Shown here piece after piece: positions 19,601-27,468 of a DNA stretch of 64,000 bases. The stretch is from positions 1,302,001 through 1,366,000 of the forward strand of contig JARKPB010000008.1 of assembly GCA_029975475.1 (NCBI GenBank), read 5' to 3'. Position numbers and translations under genes: made by a program. Every line of letters begins with the position of its first letter. Position 1 is the first letter of the stretch. The stretch is from Anaerolineaceae bacterium (GTDB lineage Bacteria > Chloroflexota > Anaerolineae > Anaerolineales > Anaerolineaceae). The notes beneath the pieces were generated by a model. That model worked only from the letters and a program-made list of their open reading frames with translations, ran no database searches and was not told the DNA's origin.

Positions 19601-19825
19601 GGAGAGCAAATACCCGTTCTGGCGAGGATATTTGCTGTTGCGGATGTTTTTGACGCGCTGCTCTCCGAGCGGCCTTATCACGAAAAAAAGACCATCCTGG
19701 AGGCAAGGGACTACATGCGCAAAAACGCAGGCAGCGAATTTGACCCAAGGGTGGTTGACATCCTGTTGGAATTGACCGGCGATCCCAATTTTCTTAAATC
19801 CCTCGGGTACGAAAATGCCAGCTGA
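16682..19825 (+). CDS. Membrane GAF-HD-GYP cyclic-di-GMP phosphodiesterase
   Basis: The start is placed at the ATG at 16682 because the promoter -10 covers the upstream in-frame GTG, giving 1047 residues. About eight hydrophobic helices fill residues 10-290. A coiled coil follows near 310-360, then three GAF-like modules (about 370-515, 525-680 and 690-835). A second short coiled coil leads into the HD-GYP domain (about 865-1040), with HETEGH, ALLHDIGKIGI (His906-Asp907), the HP helix and HQERYDGSGYP (about 959-969). The motif set of an active c-di-GMP hydrolase is present. It overlaps by 11 nt with a diguanylate cyclase gene, so signal synthesis and breakdown are translationally coupled. Confidence 0.93.
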   Translation: MHARNVSPLLLPYTIFTLLISISAILSPDQFTGGTGFLSPAVVLSVCVAVYIGSLALFLSGRNVLPHPWAPQAGMALGSAALMIVCSGKPDGPAFLGAAAFTTSAALAGLMKKPQRSLDIFGAAFPLLWLTQAITGFSTTGLRVPNFGIILSPIGLLFALSFVLNLLTSVLPHRDGPIWKAGWYGISLGLVINSLSLSSQIEAFPSMGILTFFAVLFFLNERSANISPDLYDFNSDERRLTWLMACTLLLVTFGLRIFNLRFLVELPGLPAAVETSTIPAMAWVGICGISLSVTITLLMHQQSKLQGIVRELQTGHSGTTQQTDLPLGERLEATIALANGALRRASSQNQTLTAQLSEIAASEKQLRQKFLSLITLTQQLNAQLDPPVTAQMTANLLQRAIGCELAAILLYSPEDNRFFPIATAGTSSGSLSVGFRIKSREGLIERALKTQRATLLNERTASQEALRIGDTFYKSILTAPMITNGYHEGVIILADQRAGFFSADDITLTEAVTDRLVFAWQQTRGNQALEALIKEGITLTHVNDAGTILRLVAEISRKSIKAQLALVVLQYQGRILSAKSGQAAKWTEKLIQENNPYLDEFRQFQQPLRVRDSAKDSRFQRLIPSAERPRSLMIVPLTSKGEGTGFLLLAGKKNGLIFEERDAFLGSILANQASAALENCLLNEDILENLRSTQLLNILSNRIEASTNLQDAAQAITQTALQLTQGSTCGLILFSQNEEVEASLISGNGSHKRRHPQAVIRQVLQTRQIVYLDKGDRSSLACFPLLTARRVFGALWIELLENEDTHRNSRTTENLRMLINQATMALERSLLLNETRKQADALSSAYADLEQIYDQTLGTLMSALDARDHETEGHCNRVTELAISLGRQLGLRDEELKALERGALLHDIGKIGISDTILHKPGPLTEEEWEEMRQHPIIGAKILEGIPFLRDAMPVVAGHQERYDGSGYPLGLKGEQIPVLARIFAVADVFDALLSERPYHEKKTILEARDYMRKNAGSEFDPRVVDILLELTGDPNFLKSLGYENAS

Positions 19826-21359
19826 GTCTTTTCATTCTTTTCCCCTGACCACCGAGCAACGCCAGCGCATGGCGCTGCCCGCCCTGTTGATCAGCCTTGG
19901 CCTGCATCTGGCGCTGTTGATCAATGCCTTTCGGCCAGGCCTTTCCCCGCTGGAACGCCAGGCGAATTTGGGACAGGGGCTGCTGGGCATATCCTACACC
20001 GTTTTGATCTTTGTGTTTCTGCTGCCAATTCTCGACCGTTACCGGTTGTTTATCTGGGTAGCTTCGGTGTTAAATGGGCTGCTGGCCGGGGTGGTGTATT
20101 TTCTGGAACCCTTCACCCTGCCAGGGACGTATCTGATGATCGCCAGCGCCATCATTCTCACCACCGCTGTGCTGGTTGGCCGCTGGCCGACCTATCTCTT
20201 CAGCGCTCTGGCACTCGGCATCCAGGTCGGCCTGCCAGCAGTAATCGGAATCGCGGGTCCGCATCCAAGTCATGTGATCACGCTGCTGGTCATCTCCGTG
20301 GGGGCAACTGAAAGCATAGCCAATATGCAGGACGCGATCGGCCGCCACAACAAACGCCTGGAAGCCATCCGCATCGCCGCGCATAAACTGGCTTCCTCGC
20401 TGGAGATGGATGAAGTCCTGCTGCTGATCCAAAACGCGGTGCAAAATTCGCTGACTACCGACACGTACTACGTCGGGCTGGTTCAGGATCATGAAATTCG
20501 GCTGGCGCTGTTCTACGATGAAGGGGAATTTTTCAACCAGGTAAAAGTCCCGCTGGAAGGGAGCCTGGCCGGATGGGTGGTCACCAACCAACAATCCCTG
20601 CTGGCGAGAGATTTACAGCGCGATTCGATTCGAAAAAAGATCCCATTTAAAGTGGTCGGAAAAGCGAAAGCCAGCCGCTCCTGGATGGGGACACCGCTGC
20701 GCATCGGGAATGAAGTCGTGGGGATGCTGGCGGTGGCTTCTTACCGCCGCAACACATTCGACCGTCAGGATTTGGAAATGCTGGAAAATATCGCCCAGCT
20801 GGGTTCCATGGCGCTGGATAACGCCCGCCACCACCAGAAAGTCGAGCTGCAATCGCACCTTGATTCACTGACCGGAGCATTAAATCACGGCTATTTCCTG
20901 CAGCAGGCTCAAAGCCTGATGCAGCAGGCCAGCGAAGCCCGCCCGTTCAGTTTGATCATGCTGGATATAGACCACTTCAAGGCGTTCAATGACTCCTACG
21001 GCCACCTGGTTGGAGACCAAACCCTGGAAGCGATCACCGCCTGCATACGCGCCAGCATCCACGCGACGGACCTGGTTGGCCGCTGGGGCGGCGAGGAATT
21101 CGCTATCGCGCTGCCAAACTCTAACGCGGCTCAGAGCTGCGAGATCGCCAGGCGAATCCGATCCAATCTTGAACAGCTGGAGATCCTAAACCGCGGGAAT
21201 CGCAATATTGAACCGCCGACGGTCAGTCAGGGAATCGCGATATACCCCGGGGAGGCGAAAGATATTTACCGGTTGATCGACCTGGCTGACCAGCGCCTGT
21301 ACCAGGCTAAAGCTGCCGGGCGCAACCGGATCGGTTCGGCGCTGGAAGGATGTTCTTAA
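19815..21359 (+). CDS. Membrane GAF-GGDEF diguanylate cyclase
   Basis: The 514-residue protein has six hydrophobic helices (about 20-175), GAF (about 200-345) and GGDEF (about 355-510). The active site is intact: LDIDHFKAFNDSYGH and RWGGEEF (GGEEF 425-429). The inhibitory RxxD site five residues before GGEEF is absent: the position reads HATD. The enzyme should therefore lack classic product inhibition. The ATG lies inside the end of the HD-GYP gene. The TAA stop overlaps the stop of the convergent threonine aldolase gene by four bases. Confidence 0.95.
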   Translation: MPAESFHSFPLTTEQRQRMALPALLISLGLHLALLINAFRPGLSPLERQANLGQGLLGISYTVLIFVFLLPILDRYRLFIWVASVLNGLLAGVVYFLEPFTLPGTYLMIASAIILTTAVLVGRWPTYLFSALALGIQVGLPAVIGIAGPHPSHVITLLVISVGATESIANMQDAIGRHNKRLEAIRIAAHKLASSLEMDEVLLLIQNAVQNSLTTDTYYVGLVQDHEIRLALFYDEGEFFNQVKVPLEGSLAGWVVTNQQSLLARDLQRDSIRKKIPFKVVGKAKASRSWMGTPLRIGNEVVGMLAVASYRRNTFDRQDLEMLENIAQLGSMALDNARHHQKVELQSHLDSLTGALNHGYFLQQAQSLMQQASEARPFSLIMLDIDHFKAFNDSYGHLVGDQTLEAITACIRASIHATDLVGRWGGEEFAIALPNSNAAQSCEIARRIRSNLEQLEILNRGNRNIEPPTVSQGIAIYPGEAKDIYRLIDLADQRLYQAKAAGRNRIGSALEGCS

Positions 21360-22402
21360 CTGCGCGCGAGAACTTCGCGAAAAGCGGATATTACCGCAGC
21401 GACATCGGCATCGCTGATCCAGGCGTGAGTAACCAGGCGAAAACCGCGCTCAGAAACGCGGCCAATCAGGATGCCGCGCTCGGAAAGCGCTGTTTCTACC
21501 TGCCTCGCCGATAACGGCACTTCTGGACTTAACTCCGGGAAGACCATATTGCTGCGCGGCATGCCTTTGGGCAGAAAGATTCCGGGAATGGCAGCCAGAC
21601 CGCCGGCCAGTTCAGCCGCGCGGCGGTGATCTTCCACCAGACGAGGAGGCATGAGCTCGAGGGCGACGATTCCGGCAGCCGCCAGGATGCCGGCCTGGCG
21701 CATACCGCCGCCAAGCTGTTTGCGGATCCGCCGGGCACGGGCAATCGTCTCGCGGCTGCCGCACAAGACCGATCCCACCGGGGCGCAGAGGGCTTTGCTG
21801 AGGCAAAATGTGATCGTATCCGCCGGTTCAGCCAGTTCAGCAGGGCTGCACCCTTCCGCGGCCGCGGCATTAAAAATTCTCGCCCCGTCAATGTGAAATG
21901 CCAGACCGTGAGCATGGGCCAGTTCGCCCGCCTGGCGGGTATACTCGCGGCTGAGCGGCGCGCCGCCGCAGCGGTTATGCGTATTTTCGAGGATTAGCAG
22001 GCGGGTTTTGGGAAAATGCACATTCTCCGGACGTATAGCGGCGCGGATATCCTCCAGGCGCAAGGTTCCATCCGGCTGGTTGGGCAGGGTGTGGGGGAAA
22101 ACCCCGCCCAGCGCGGAAATGCCGCCAACTTCAAAAAGAAACGTGTGGCTCAGATCTCCGATGATGGCTTCTTCACCGCGCTGGCAATGCACCAGGGCAG
22201 CGATCAGGTTTCCCATCGTGCCGGAGGGGACAAACAACCCCGCCTCTTTTCCCATACGCCCGGCGGCAATTTCCTGAAGCCGGTTGACCGTTGGGTCTTC
22301 TTCAAAAACATCATCACCCACTTCTGCCCGGTACATGGCTTCGCGCATCTCTGGCAGCGGATGGGTTACCGTATCGGAACGAAGATCAATTCGTTGGTTC
22401 AT
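21356..22402 (-). CDS. ltaE: Low-specificity L-threonine aldolase
   Basis: The 348-residue, PLP-dependent fold-type-I enzyme cleaves threonine (allo or L) to glycine and acetaldehyde. It starts [12 protein letters not shown] as in the family. The aspartate contacting the PLP ring is in HIDGAR (Asp172), and the Schiff-base Lys203 is in [23 protein letters not shown] precedes the ATG. It lies 9 nt after rluD, as the third gene of an lspA-rluD-ltaE run. Confidence 0.93.
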   Translation of the reverse strand: MNQRIDLRSDTVTHPLPEMREAMYRAEVGDDVFEEDPTVNRLQEIAAGRMGKEAGLFVPSGTMGNLIAALVHCQRGEEAIIGDLSHTFLFEVGGISALGGVFPHTLPNQPDGTLRLEDIRAAIRPENVHFPKTRLLILENTHNRCGGAPLSREYTRQAGELAHAHGLAFHIDGARIFNAAAAEGCSPAELAEPADTITFCLSKALCAPVGSVLCGSRETIARARRIRKQLGGGMRQAGILAAAGIVALELMPPRLVEDHRRAAELAGGLAAIPGIFLPKGMPRSNMVFPELSPEVPLSARQVETALSERGILIGRVSERGFRLVTHAWISDADVAAVISAFREVLARS

Positions 22403-22411
22403 GCCTTTTCC

Positions 22412-23326
22412 TTACCTTCCACGCAGTTGTGATAAGACCTCCTGAAGCTCCGGCGGCAGGGGAGCCTCGAAGGTTCGCTCCGTCTTTTCGCCCGGCAGAC
22501 AAATGGTCAACCGCCAGGCGTGTAAAAAGTGCCGCCGAACCGGGATGGAGGCGCGTTTTCTACCGTAGACCGTGTCGCCGGCAACCGGGCATTTGAGAAA
22601 CGCCAGATGCAGGCGGATTTGATGGGTGCGGCCTGTGAGCGGGTGAACCTGCAGCAGGGTATGGGCCGAAAAATTTTCAACCGTGAAAAAATCGCTCACC
22701 GCTTCCCGGCCCTTTTCAGGGGGGACAACCGCCATCTTCTGACGGTTTTTTGGATCGCGGCCGATCGGAGCCTCGATGCGCCCTTTGGGGGTGGGCGGTT
22801 TCCCGTCAACCAACGCCAGGTAGATCTTCTCCACCTGGCGCTGCTTAAATTGCGCCTGCAGCCAGCGGTGAGCGGCATCATTCTTCGCCAGCAGGATGAT
22901 GCCGGAAGTGTCTTTATCCAGACGGTGAACCACCCCCGGACGAATTTCTCCGCCAATACCTGTCAGATCCGGCGCGTGCGCCAGGGCGGCATTGACCAGC
23001 GTTCCGCTGGCATGGCCGGCGGAGGGATGCACCACCATACCGGCCGGTTTGTTCACCACGATGACATTTCCGTCTTCATAGAGAATGTCGAGGGGGTATT
23101 TTTCCGGCTGCAGACCGGCTGGAGCCGGCTCGGGCAGGTAAATCTGAACCACCTGACCATCTTCAACCAGCGTACCGCTCTTGGCAGCGGTCTGCCCGTT
23201 GATCTTTACCTGGCCGTCCCTGATCAGGGCTTGAAGCCGCGAGCGCGAAAGGTCTGGCAAGCAGGAAACCAGGAATTTATCCAGCCTTTGAGAGCCGCCC
23301 CGCAGGGTAAATTCAAGCGCTTCCAC
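22412..23326 (-). CDS. RluD-family 23S rRNA pseudouridine synthase
   Basis: The 304-residue protein has an N-terminal S4 RNA-binding domain (about 13-65) followed by the RluA/RluC/RluD catalytic domain. The catalytic Asp137 is in [13 protein letters not shown], and the [19 protein letters not shown] segment lies downstream. It isomerises specific uridines in 23S rRNA, by analogy those of helix 69, although the exact sites cannot be assigned from sequence. It begins two nucleotides after lspA. Confidence 0.93.
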   Translation of the reverse strand: MEALEFTLRGGSQRLDKFLVSCLPDLSRSRLQALIRDGQVKINGQTAAKSGTLVEDGQVVQIYLPEPAPAGLQPEKYPLDILYEDGNVIVVNKPAGMVVHPSAGHASGTLVNAALAHAPDLTGIGGEIRPGVVHRLDKDTSGIILLAKNDAAHRWLQAQFKQRQVEKIYLALVDGKPPTPKGRIEAPIGRDPKNRQKMAVVPPEKGREAVSDFFTVENFSAHTLLQVHPLTGRTHQIRLHLAFLKCPVAGDTVYGRKRASIPVRRHFLHAWRLTICLPGEKTERTFEAPLPPELQEVLSQLRGR

Positions 23327-23328
23327 CG

Positions 23329-23859
23329 TTAGCCTTTCCCCTCCTGTTGATCCTCAAGGGGAGGGTTCGCGGTCAATTTCTCGCGCCGTTCGCGCATCTC
23401 CTGTAAAATCACGCCCAGTACCAGGACAGCGACCCCGACTGTGATCGCCGAATCAGCGACGTTAAAAATATAGAAGTTGCCGACACTGATAAAGTCAATC
23501 ACATATCCAACGCGCAAACGGTCAATCAGGTTGCCCAGCGCGCCGCTAAACTGGAGAATCAGCGCCAGGCGCAGCGGCCAGTCGCGGGGAGAAATGCGCG
23601 GGAAATAATAGGCGATCGCGGCGGAGACCACCCAGGCTAAAGCCGCGAAGAAAAGATTGCTGTCCTGAAACATGCCAAAAGCCACACCGGTGTTCTTCCA
23701 GTGAATGAGCCGGAAAAAAGAAGCCAGCGCCGGAAAAGGAGCCCAGATTTCACCAACCTGCAAGGTCCTTTCAATCCAGAGTTTGCTGGCCTGATCCAGG
23801 AAAAGGATGATCCCAGCCGGGATGGATAGCATGAAGAAATCACGAGGTTTATATTTCAA
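23329..23859 (-). CDS. lspA: Lipoprotein signal peptidase II
   Basis: The 176-residue protein has four hydrophobic helices and all family motifs: DQASKLWI near the start, HWKNTGVAFGMF, then GNLIDRLRVGYVIDFI and FNVADSAITVGV, which contribute the two catalytic aspartates. It cleaves signal peptides of diacylglyceryl-prolipoproteins, matching the many lipobox proteins of this window. The frame opens with TTG (23859). AGGA lies about 9 nt upstream; an internal ATG at 23832 would cut the conserved start and lacks a site. A C-terminal polar tail extends about 15 residues beyond the usual end. Confidence 0.94.
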   Translation of the reverse strand: MKYKPRDFFMLSIPAGIILFLDQASKLWIERTLQVGEIWAPFPALASFFRLIHWKNTGVAFGMFQDSNLFFAALAWVVSAAIAYYFPRISPRDWPLRLALILQFSGALGNLIDRLRVGYVIDFISVGNFYIFNVADSAITVGVAVLVLGVILQEMRERREKLTANPPLEDQQEGKG

Positions 23860-23916
23860 GAGATGATCCTGGAGATGTGTGATGGGCTGATTCTACCCCA
23901 TAAATTGCCCGCCGGA

Positions 23917-23951
23917 GAAAAAGAGCGGGGCTGCCCTTCAAGCAGCCCCGC
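23917..23951 (-). terminator. Intrinsic terminator of ileS
   Basis: The stem GCGGGGCTGC/GCAGCCCCGC with loop TTGAAGG is followed on the minus strand by CTCTTTTTC. Confidence 0.9.
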
Positions 23952-23962
23952 CGATGATCCAT

Positions 23963-26900
23963 TTACGCCTTGATCAATCCGATGGTCACTTCTTCTCCAT
24001 CAAAGGTGTCGCTGGCTGCTGCCGCCTCATTTTGAGGCTCGCCAAAGGTCAGTTCGAGCGCCAGGGTTTCTGCCATTATGTAATCGCGGAAGGAACGGCA
24101 GGCTTTCTGGAGGCCGGGAGTGGCTTTAACGGTGACCTTGATGCGGTCCGCGATTTCCAAACCGGCGGTTTTCCGCAGGTCCTGGATGCGCCGGACCAGT
24201 TCACGGGCCAGGCCTTCTTCAACCAGCTCAGGCGTCAGCGTGGTTACCAGGGCAGCCAGATAGGGGCCGTCGGAAGCAACTGCGAAGCCCTCGCGAGCCT
24301 GGACTCGCACTTCAACTTCTTCAGGCAGGATCTCGAGCACGCCGCCGTCTACCTCAACGGAGATTGGCTTTCCGTCCAGCAATTCTCGGGCAGCAACATC
24401 GGCCGGAAATTCGAGGATGGCTTTGCGAACCGCCGGAAAGCGGGAGCCGTATTTCTGGCCCAACTGTTTGGGCAGCGGATTGAGCGAGTAAGCCGCCGCT
24501 TCGCCAGCGCCAGAAAGCGGGCGAATGTGCTTGACATTTAATTCATCTTCCAGCAAGTCCGCGTAAGCAGCCAGGATCGCGGCTTCTTCCGCGCTGCCGA
24601 GCGCGAAGGCGGCTTCCGCCAGCGGCTGGCGGACTTTGCGGTTGGCTTTGTTGCGAGCCGCGTGCCCGAGTGATGCCAGGCGCATGACCAGGCTCATTTC
24701 ACGGTTTAAGGAGTCATTGATGGCGGCTTGATCCGCCGCAGGCCAGTCGCAAAGGTGAACGGAAAGCGGGGCGGCGGGATCATGCGAGCGCACCAGGTTC
24801 TGATAAAGCTCTTCGGCAATGAACGGCATGGTGGGAGCCAGCAGCTTGCTCAAGGTGACCAGGGCTTCATAAAGGGTGGCGTAAGCCGCCTGCTTGTCAG
24901 CATCCGAGCCGCTCTTCCAGAAGCGGCGGCGCGACCGGCGCAGGTACCAGTTGGAAAGCTGATCCACAAAGGTTTCAATCGGGCGGGTCGCACCAAGGAC
25001 ATCGTAGTTTTCCAGAGCCGCGGAAACATCCCTCACCAGAGCGTGCAGCGAGGAGCGCAGCCAGAGATCAAGCGAATTGTAAGCCGGGACTTCATTCGAG
25101 ACCGGTTTCCAACCGTCCAGATTGGCGTAGGTAACAAAGAATGAGTAGGTATTCCAGAGCGTCAGGGTGAAATTGCGCACAACCTCTTCAACCAGGTCTG
25201 AAGAGAAGCGCCGTTCCTGGCCGGGCGGGCTGGCGGTGTAAAGATACCAGCGCATGGCGTCCGCCCCGTTGCGGTTGATAACCTCCCAGGGATCGACGAT
25301 GTTCTTCTTGGTTTTGCTCATCTTTTGCCCCTGTCCGTCGAGGATCAGACCCAGGCAGATGACATTCTTGAAGGAAATATCGTCGAACAGAAGCGTGCTG
25401 ATGGCGTGAAGGGTGTAGAACCAGCCGCGCGTCTGGTCAACCGCCTCGCAGATGTAATCGGCGGGGAATTGCTGTTTGAACTGGTCCAGGTTCTCAAAGG
25501 GATAATGCCACTGAGCTACCGGCATCGAGCCAGAATCGAACCAGACGTCAATCAATTCAGGTACGCGCTTCATCACGCCGCCGCATTCCTTACAGCGCAG
25601 TCTGACCTTGTCGACATGCGGGCGGTGGAGATCAAGATCGGAGAGGTCCCGGCCAGCGCGGGCGGAAAGCTCTTCCACTGAACCGATACAATCCTGGCTG
25701 CGGCAAGATTCACATTCCCAGACCGGCAAAGGGGTGCCCCAGTACCGCTCCCGGCCCAGCGCCCAGTCAATATTGTTGCTCAGCCAGTTGCCAAAACGGC
25801 CGGTCTTGATATGGCCCGGGTACCAGTTGATCTTGTTGTTTAATTCCACCAGGCGGTCGCGGAACTGGCTGGTGCGGATATACCAGGTGGGGCGGGCGTA
25901 ATAAAGCAGCGGGGTTGAGCAGCGCCAGCAGAAGGGGTAGGTATGGGTATAGGTGCCGGCGCGCAGCAGCAAACCGCGGTCTTCCAAATCGCGAATGATC
26001 AGCGGATCTGCCTGTTTGACGAATTTGCCAGCCCAGGGCCGAACTTCGGAGAGGAAGCTGCCGTCCGGCGCGACGGTCATCAAAATCGGCAGATCAAACT
26101 CGATGGCCACGTTCATATCATCCGCGCCGAAAGCCGGGGCGATGTGTACCAGACCCGATCCGTCTTCTGTGGTAACAAAATCACCCAGAACGACATAATG
26201 GGCCGGTTTTTCCAACGGTAAAAAGGTGAAGAGCGGCTGGTAGCGTTTGCCTTTCAACTGTTTGCCCTTCATGCGCTCGACAACGCGCGGATGGTGCTCG
26301 CCAAACACTTTTTCCAGCAAATTCTCCGCCAAAATCAGGTGTTCGCTGCCTCCTTCCGGGAGTTCGTGTTCAACCTTTACATAATCCACATCCGCTCCGG
26401 CCGCCACCGCGACATTGGCCGGCAGAGTCCAGGGAGTGGTGGTCCACACCAGCAGGGAGGTGCCGGGCTCATCTACCAGCGGCATCCGTACGAAAACAGA
26501 AGGGTCCTCGGCATCCCGGTAGCCCTGGGCGACCTCATGGTCGCTGAGCGGTGTGCCGCAGCGCGGGCAGTACGGCACAACTTTGAAGCCCTGATAAAGC
26601 AGCCCTTTTTCCCAGAAATTTTTTAAGATCCACCAAACGGTTTCGATGTATTCGTTTTTATAGGTGATATAGGCAGTATCCAGGTCAACCCAGAAGGCGA
26701 TCCGGTCGGTCAGCCGCTCCCACTCCTGAATATAGGTAAAAGCGGATTCGCGGCAAAGTTCATTAAACCGATCAATGCCGTATTCTTCAATCTGGCTTTT
26801 ATTGGTAAAGCCGAGCTTTTTTTCCACCTCGATTTCCACCGGCAGACCGTGGGTATCCCAGCCGCCGCGGCGGCTGACGTGGTAACCGCGCATGGTTTTG

Positions 26901-27112
26901 TAACGCGGGAAGATATCCTTAAAGGCGCGTGCCAGCACATGGTGAACACCCGGCTTGCCGTTTGCGGTCGGCGGGCCTTCGTAGAAAACGTATTCCGGGC
27001 CGCCTTTGCGCATTTCCATCGATTTGTGAAAGATATCGTGGCTCTTCCAGTAGCGTAAAACACCTTCTTCCATCAGGGTAACATTCAATTTCGGTGATAC
27101 AGGTTTAAACAT
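23963..27112 (-). CDS. ileS: Isoleucyl-tRNA synthetase, type 2 (eukaryotic-like)
   Basis: The 1049-residue class I synthetase has the HIGH-like motif in GPPTANGKPGVHHVLARAFKD (about 45-65), the editing CP1 insertion (about 180-400, with TTTPWTLPAN) and the KMSKS loop as GQKMSKTKKN (about 595-605). The C-terminal tail and the PGVHHVLAR form match the long type 2 enzymes shared with eukaryotes and archaea; in this family such enzymes are typically mupirocin-insensitive. GGAGG precedes the ATG. It is controlled by a T-box leader and ended by its own terminator. Confidence 0.96.
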   Translation of the reverse strand: MFKPVSPKLNVTLMEEGVLRYWKSHDIFHKSMEMRKGGPEYVFYEGPPTANGKPGVHHVLARAFKDIFPRYKTMRGYHVSRRGGWDTHGLPVEIEVEKKLGFTNKSQIEEYGIDRFNELCRESAFTYIQEWERLTDRIAFWVDLDTAYITYKNEYIETVWWILKNFWEKGLLYQGFKVVPYCPRCGTPLSDHEVAQGYRDAEDPSVFVRMPLVDEPGTSLLVWTTTPWTLPANVAVAAGADVDYVKVEHELPEGGSEHLILAENLLEKVFGEHHPRVVERMKGKQLKGKRYQPLFTFLPLEKPAHYVVLGDFVTTEDGSGLVHIAPAFGADDMNVAIEFDLPILMTVAPDGSFLSEVRPWAGKFVKQADPLIIRDLEDRGLLLRAGTYTHTYPFCWRCSTPLLYYARPTWYIRTSQFRDRLVELNNKINWYPGHIKTGRFGNWLSNNIDWALGRERYWGTPLPVWECESCRSQDCIGSVEELSARAGRDLSDLDLHRPHVDKVRLRCKECGGVMKRVPELIDVWFDSGSMPVAQWHYPFENLDQFKQQFPADYICEAVDQTRGWFYTLHAISTLLFDDISFKNVICLGLILDGQGQKMSKTKKNIVDPWEVINRNGADAMRWYLYTASPPGQERRFSSDLVEEVVRNFTLTLWNTYSFFVTYANLDGWKPVSNEVPAYNSLDLWLRSSLHALVRDVSAALENYDVLGATRPIETFVDQLSNWYLRRSRRRFWKSGSDADKQAAYATLYEALVTLSKLLAPTMPFIAEELYQNLVRSHDPAAPLSVHLCDWPAADQAAINDSLNREMSLVMRLASLGHAARNKANRKVRQPLAEAAFALGSAEEAAILAAYADLLEDELNVKHIRPLSGAGEAAAYSLNPLPKQLGQKYGSRFPAVRKAILEFPADVAARELLDGKPISVEVDGGVLEILPEEVEVRVQAREGFAVASDGPYLAALVTTLTPELVEEGLARELVRRIQDLRKTAGLEIADRIKVTVKATPGLQKACRSFRDYIMAETLALELTFGEPQNEAAAASDTFDGEEVTIGLIKA

Positions 27113-27129
27113 TCAGCCTCCGAAGCTTT

Positions 27130-27405
27130 GAAAATAAAAAATCCCTCATCCATTCAGGGACGAGGGGCATCTCGCGGTACCACCCTGCTTCCCGCCACGG
27201 CGGGCACTCGGTCAGGTGCATCCAGATGCGGATAAACCTGCGCCAGGGGTAACGGGCGGCGAACCCGGCTAGCTTAATGAGGAAAACTCCCGTTCAGCGC
27301 GCAGCTCCAGAAGGATTTTCCGTTTCTCAGACTGACCCGGCTCACACCAGTCCCGGGATCGCTGACAGCCTTCCCAACGTACTCGTTTCTATCGCAGCTT
27401 TTTTA
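27130..27405 (-). promoter_or_regulatory. T-box leader (riboswitch) of ileS
   Basis: On the minus strand the leader contains a Stem I with the AGTA motif (ACGAGTACGTTGGG), GGTGTGAGCC and a specifier region AAAATCCTTCTGGAGC. An ATC (Ile) codon lies at 27316-27314. The invariant T-box AGGGTGGTACCGCGAG is at 27186-27171. A terminator hairpin follows (CCCTCGTCC/GGATGAGGG, 27166-27143) ending in TTTTTT. Uncharged tRNA-Ile should pair with the specifier and T-box and stabilise the antiterminator. It regulates transcription, not translation. Confidence 0.95.
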
Positions 27406-27468
27406 ATTATGAACCCGCAAATTATGCCACGAAACCTTTGGTTTCGCAAGCTGGCCAGTTGGATGGAT

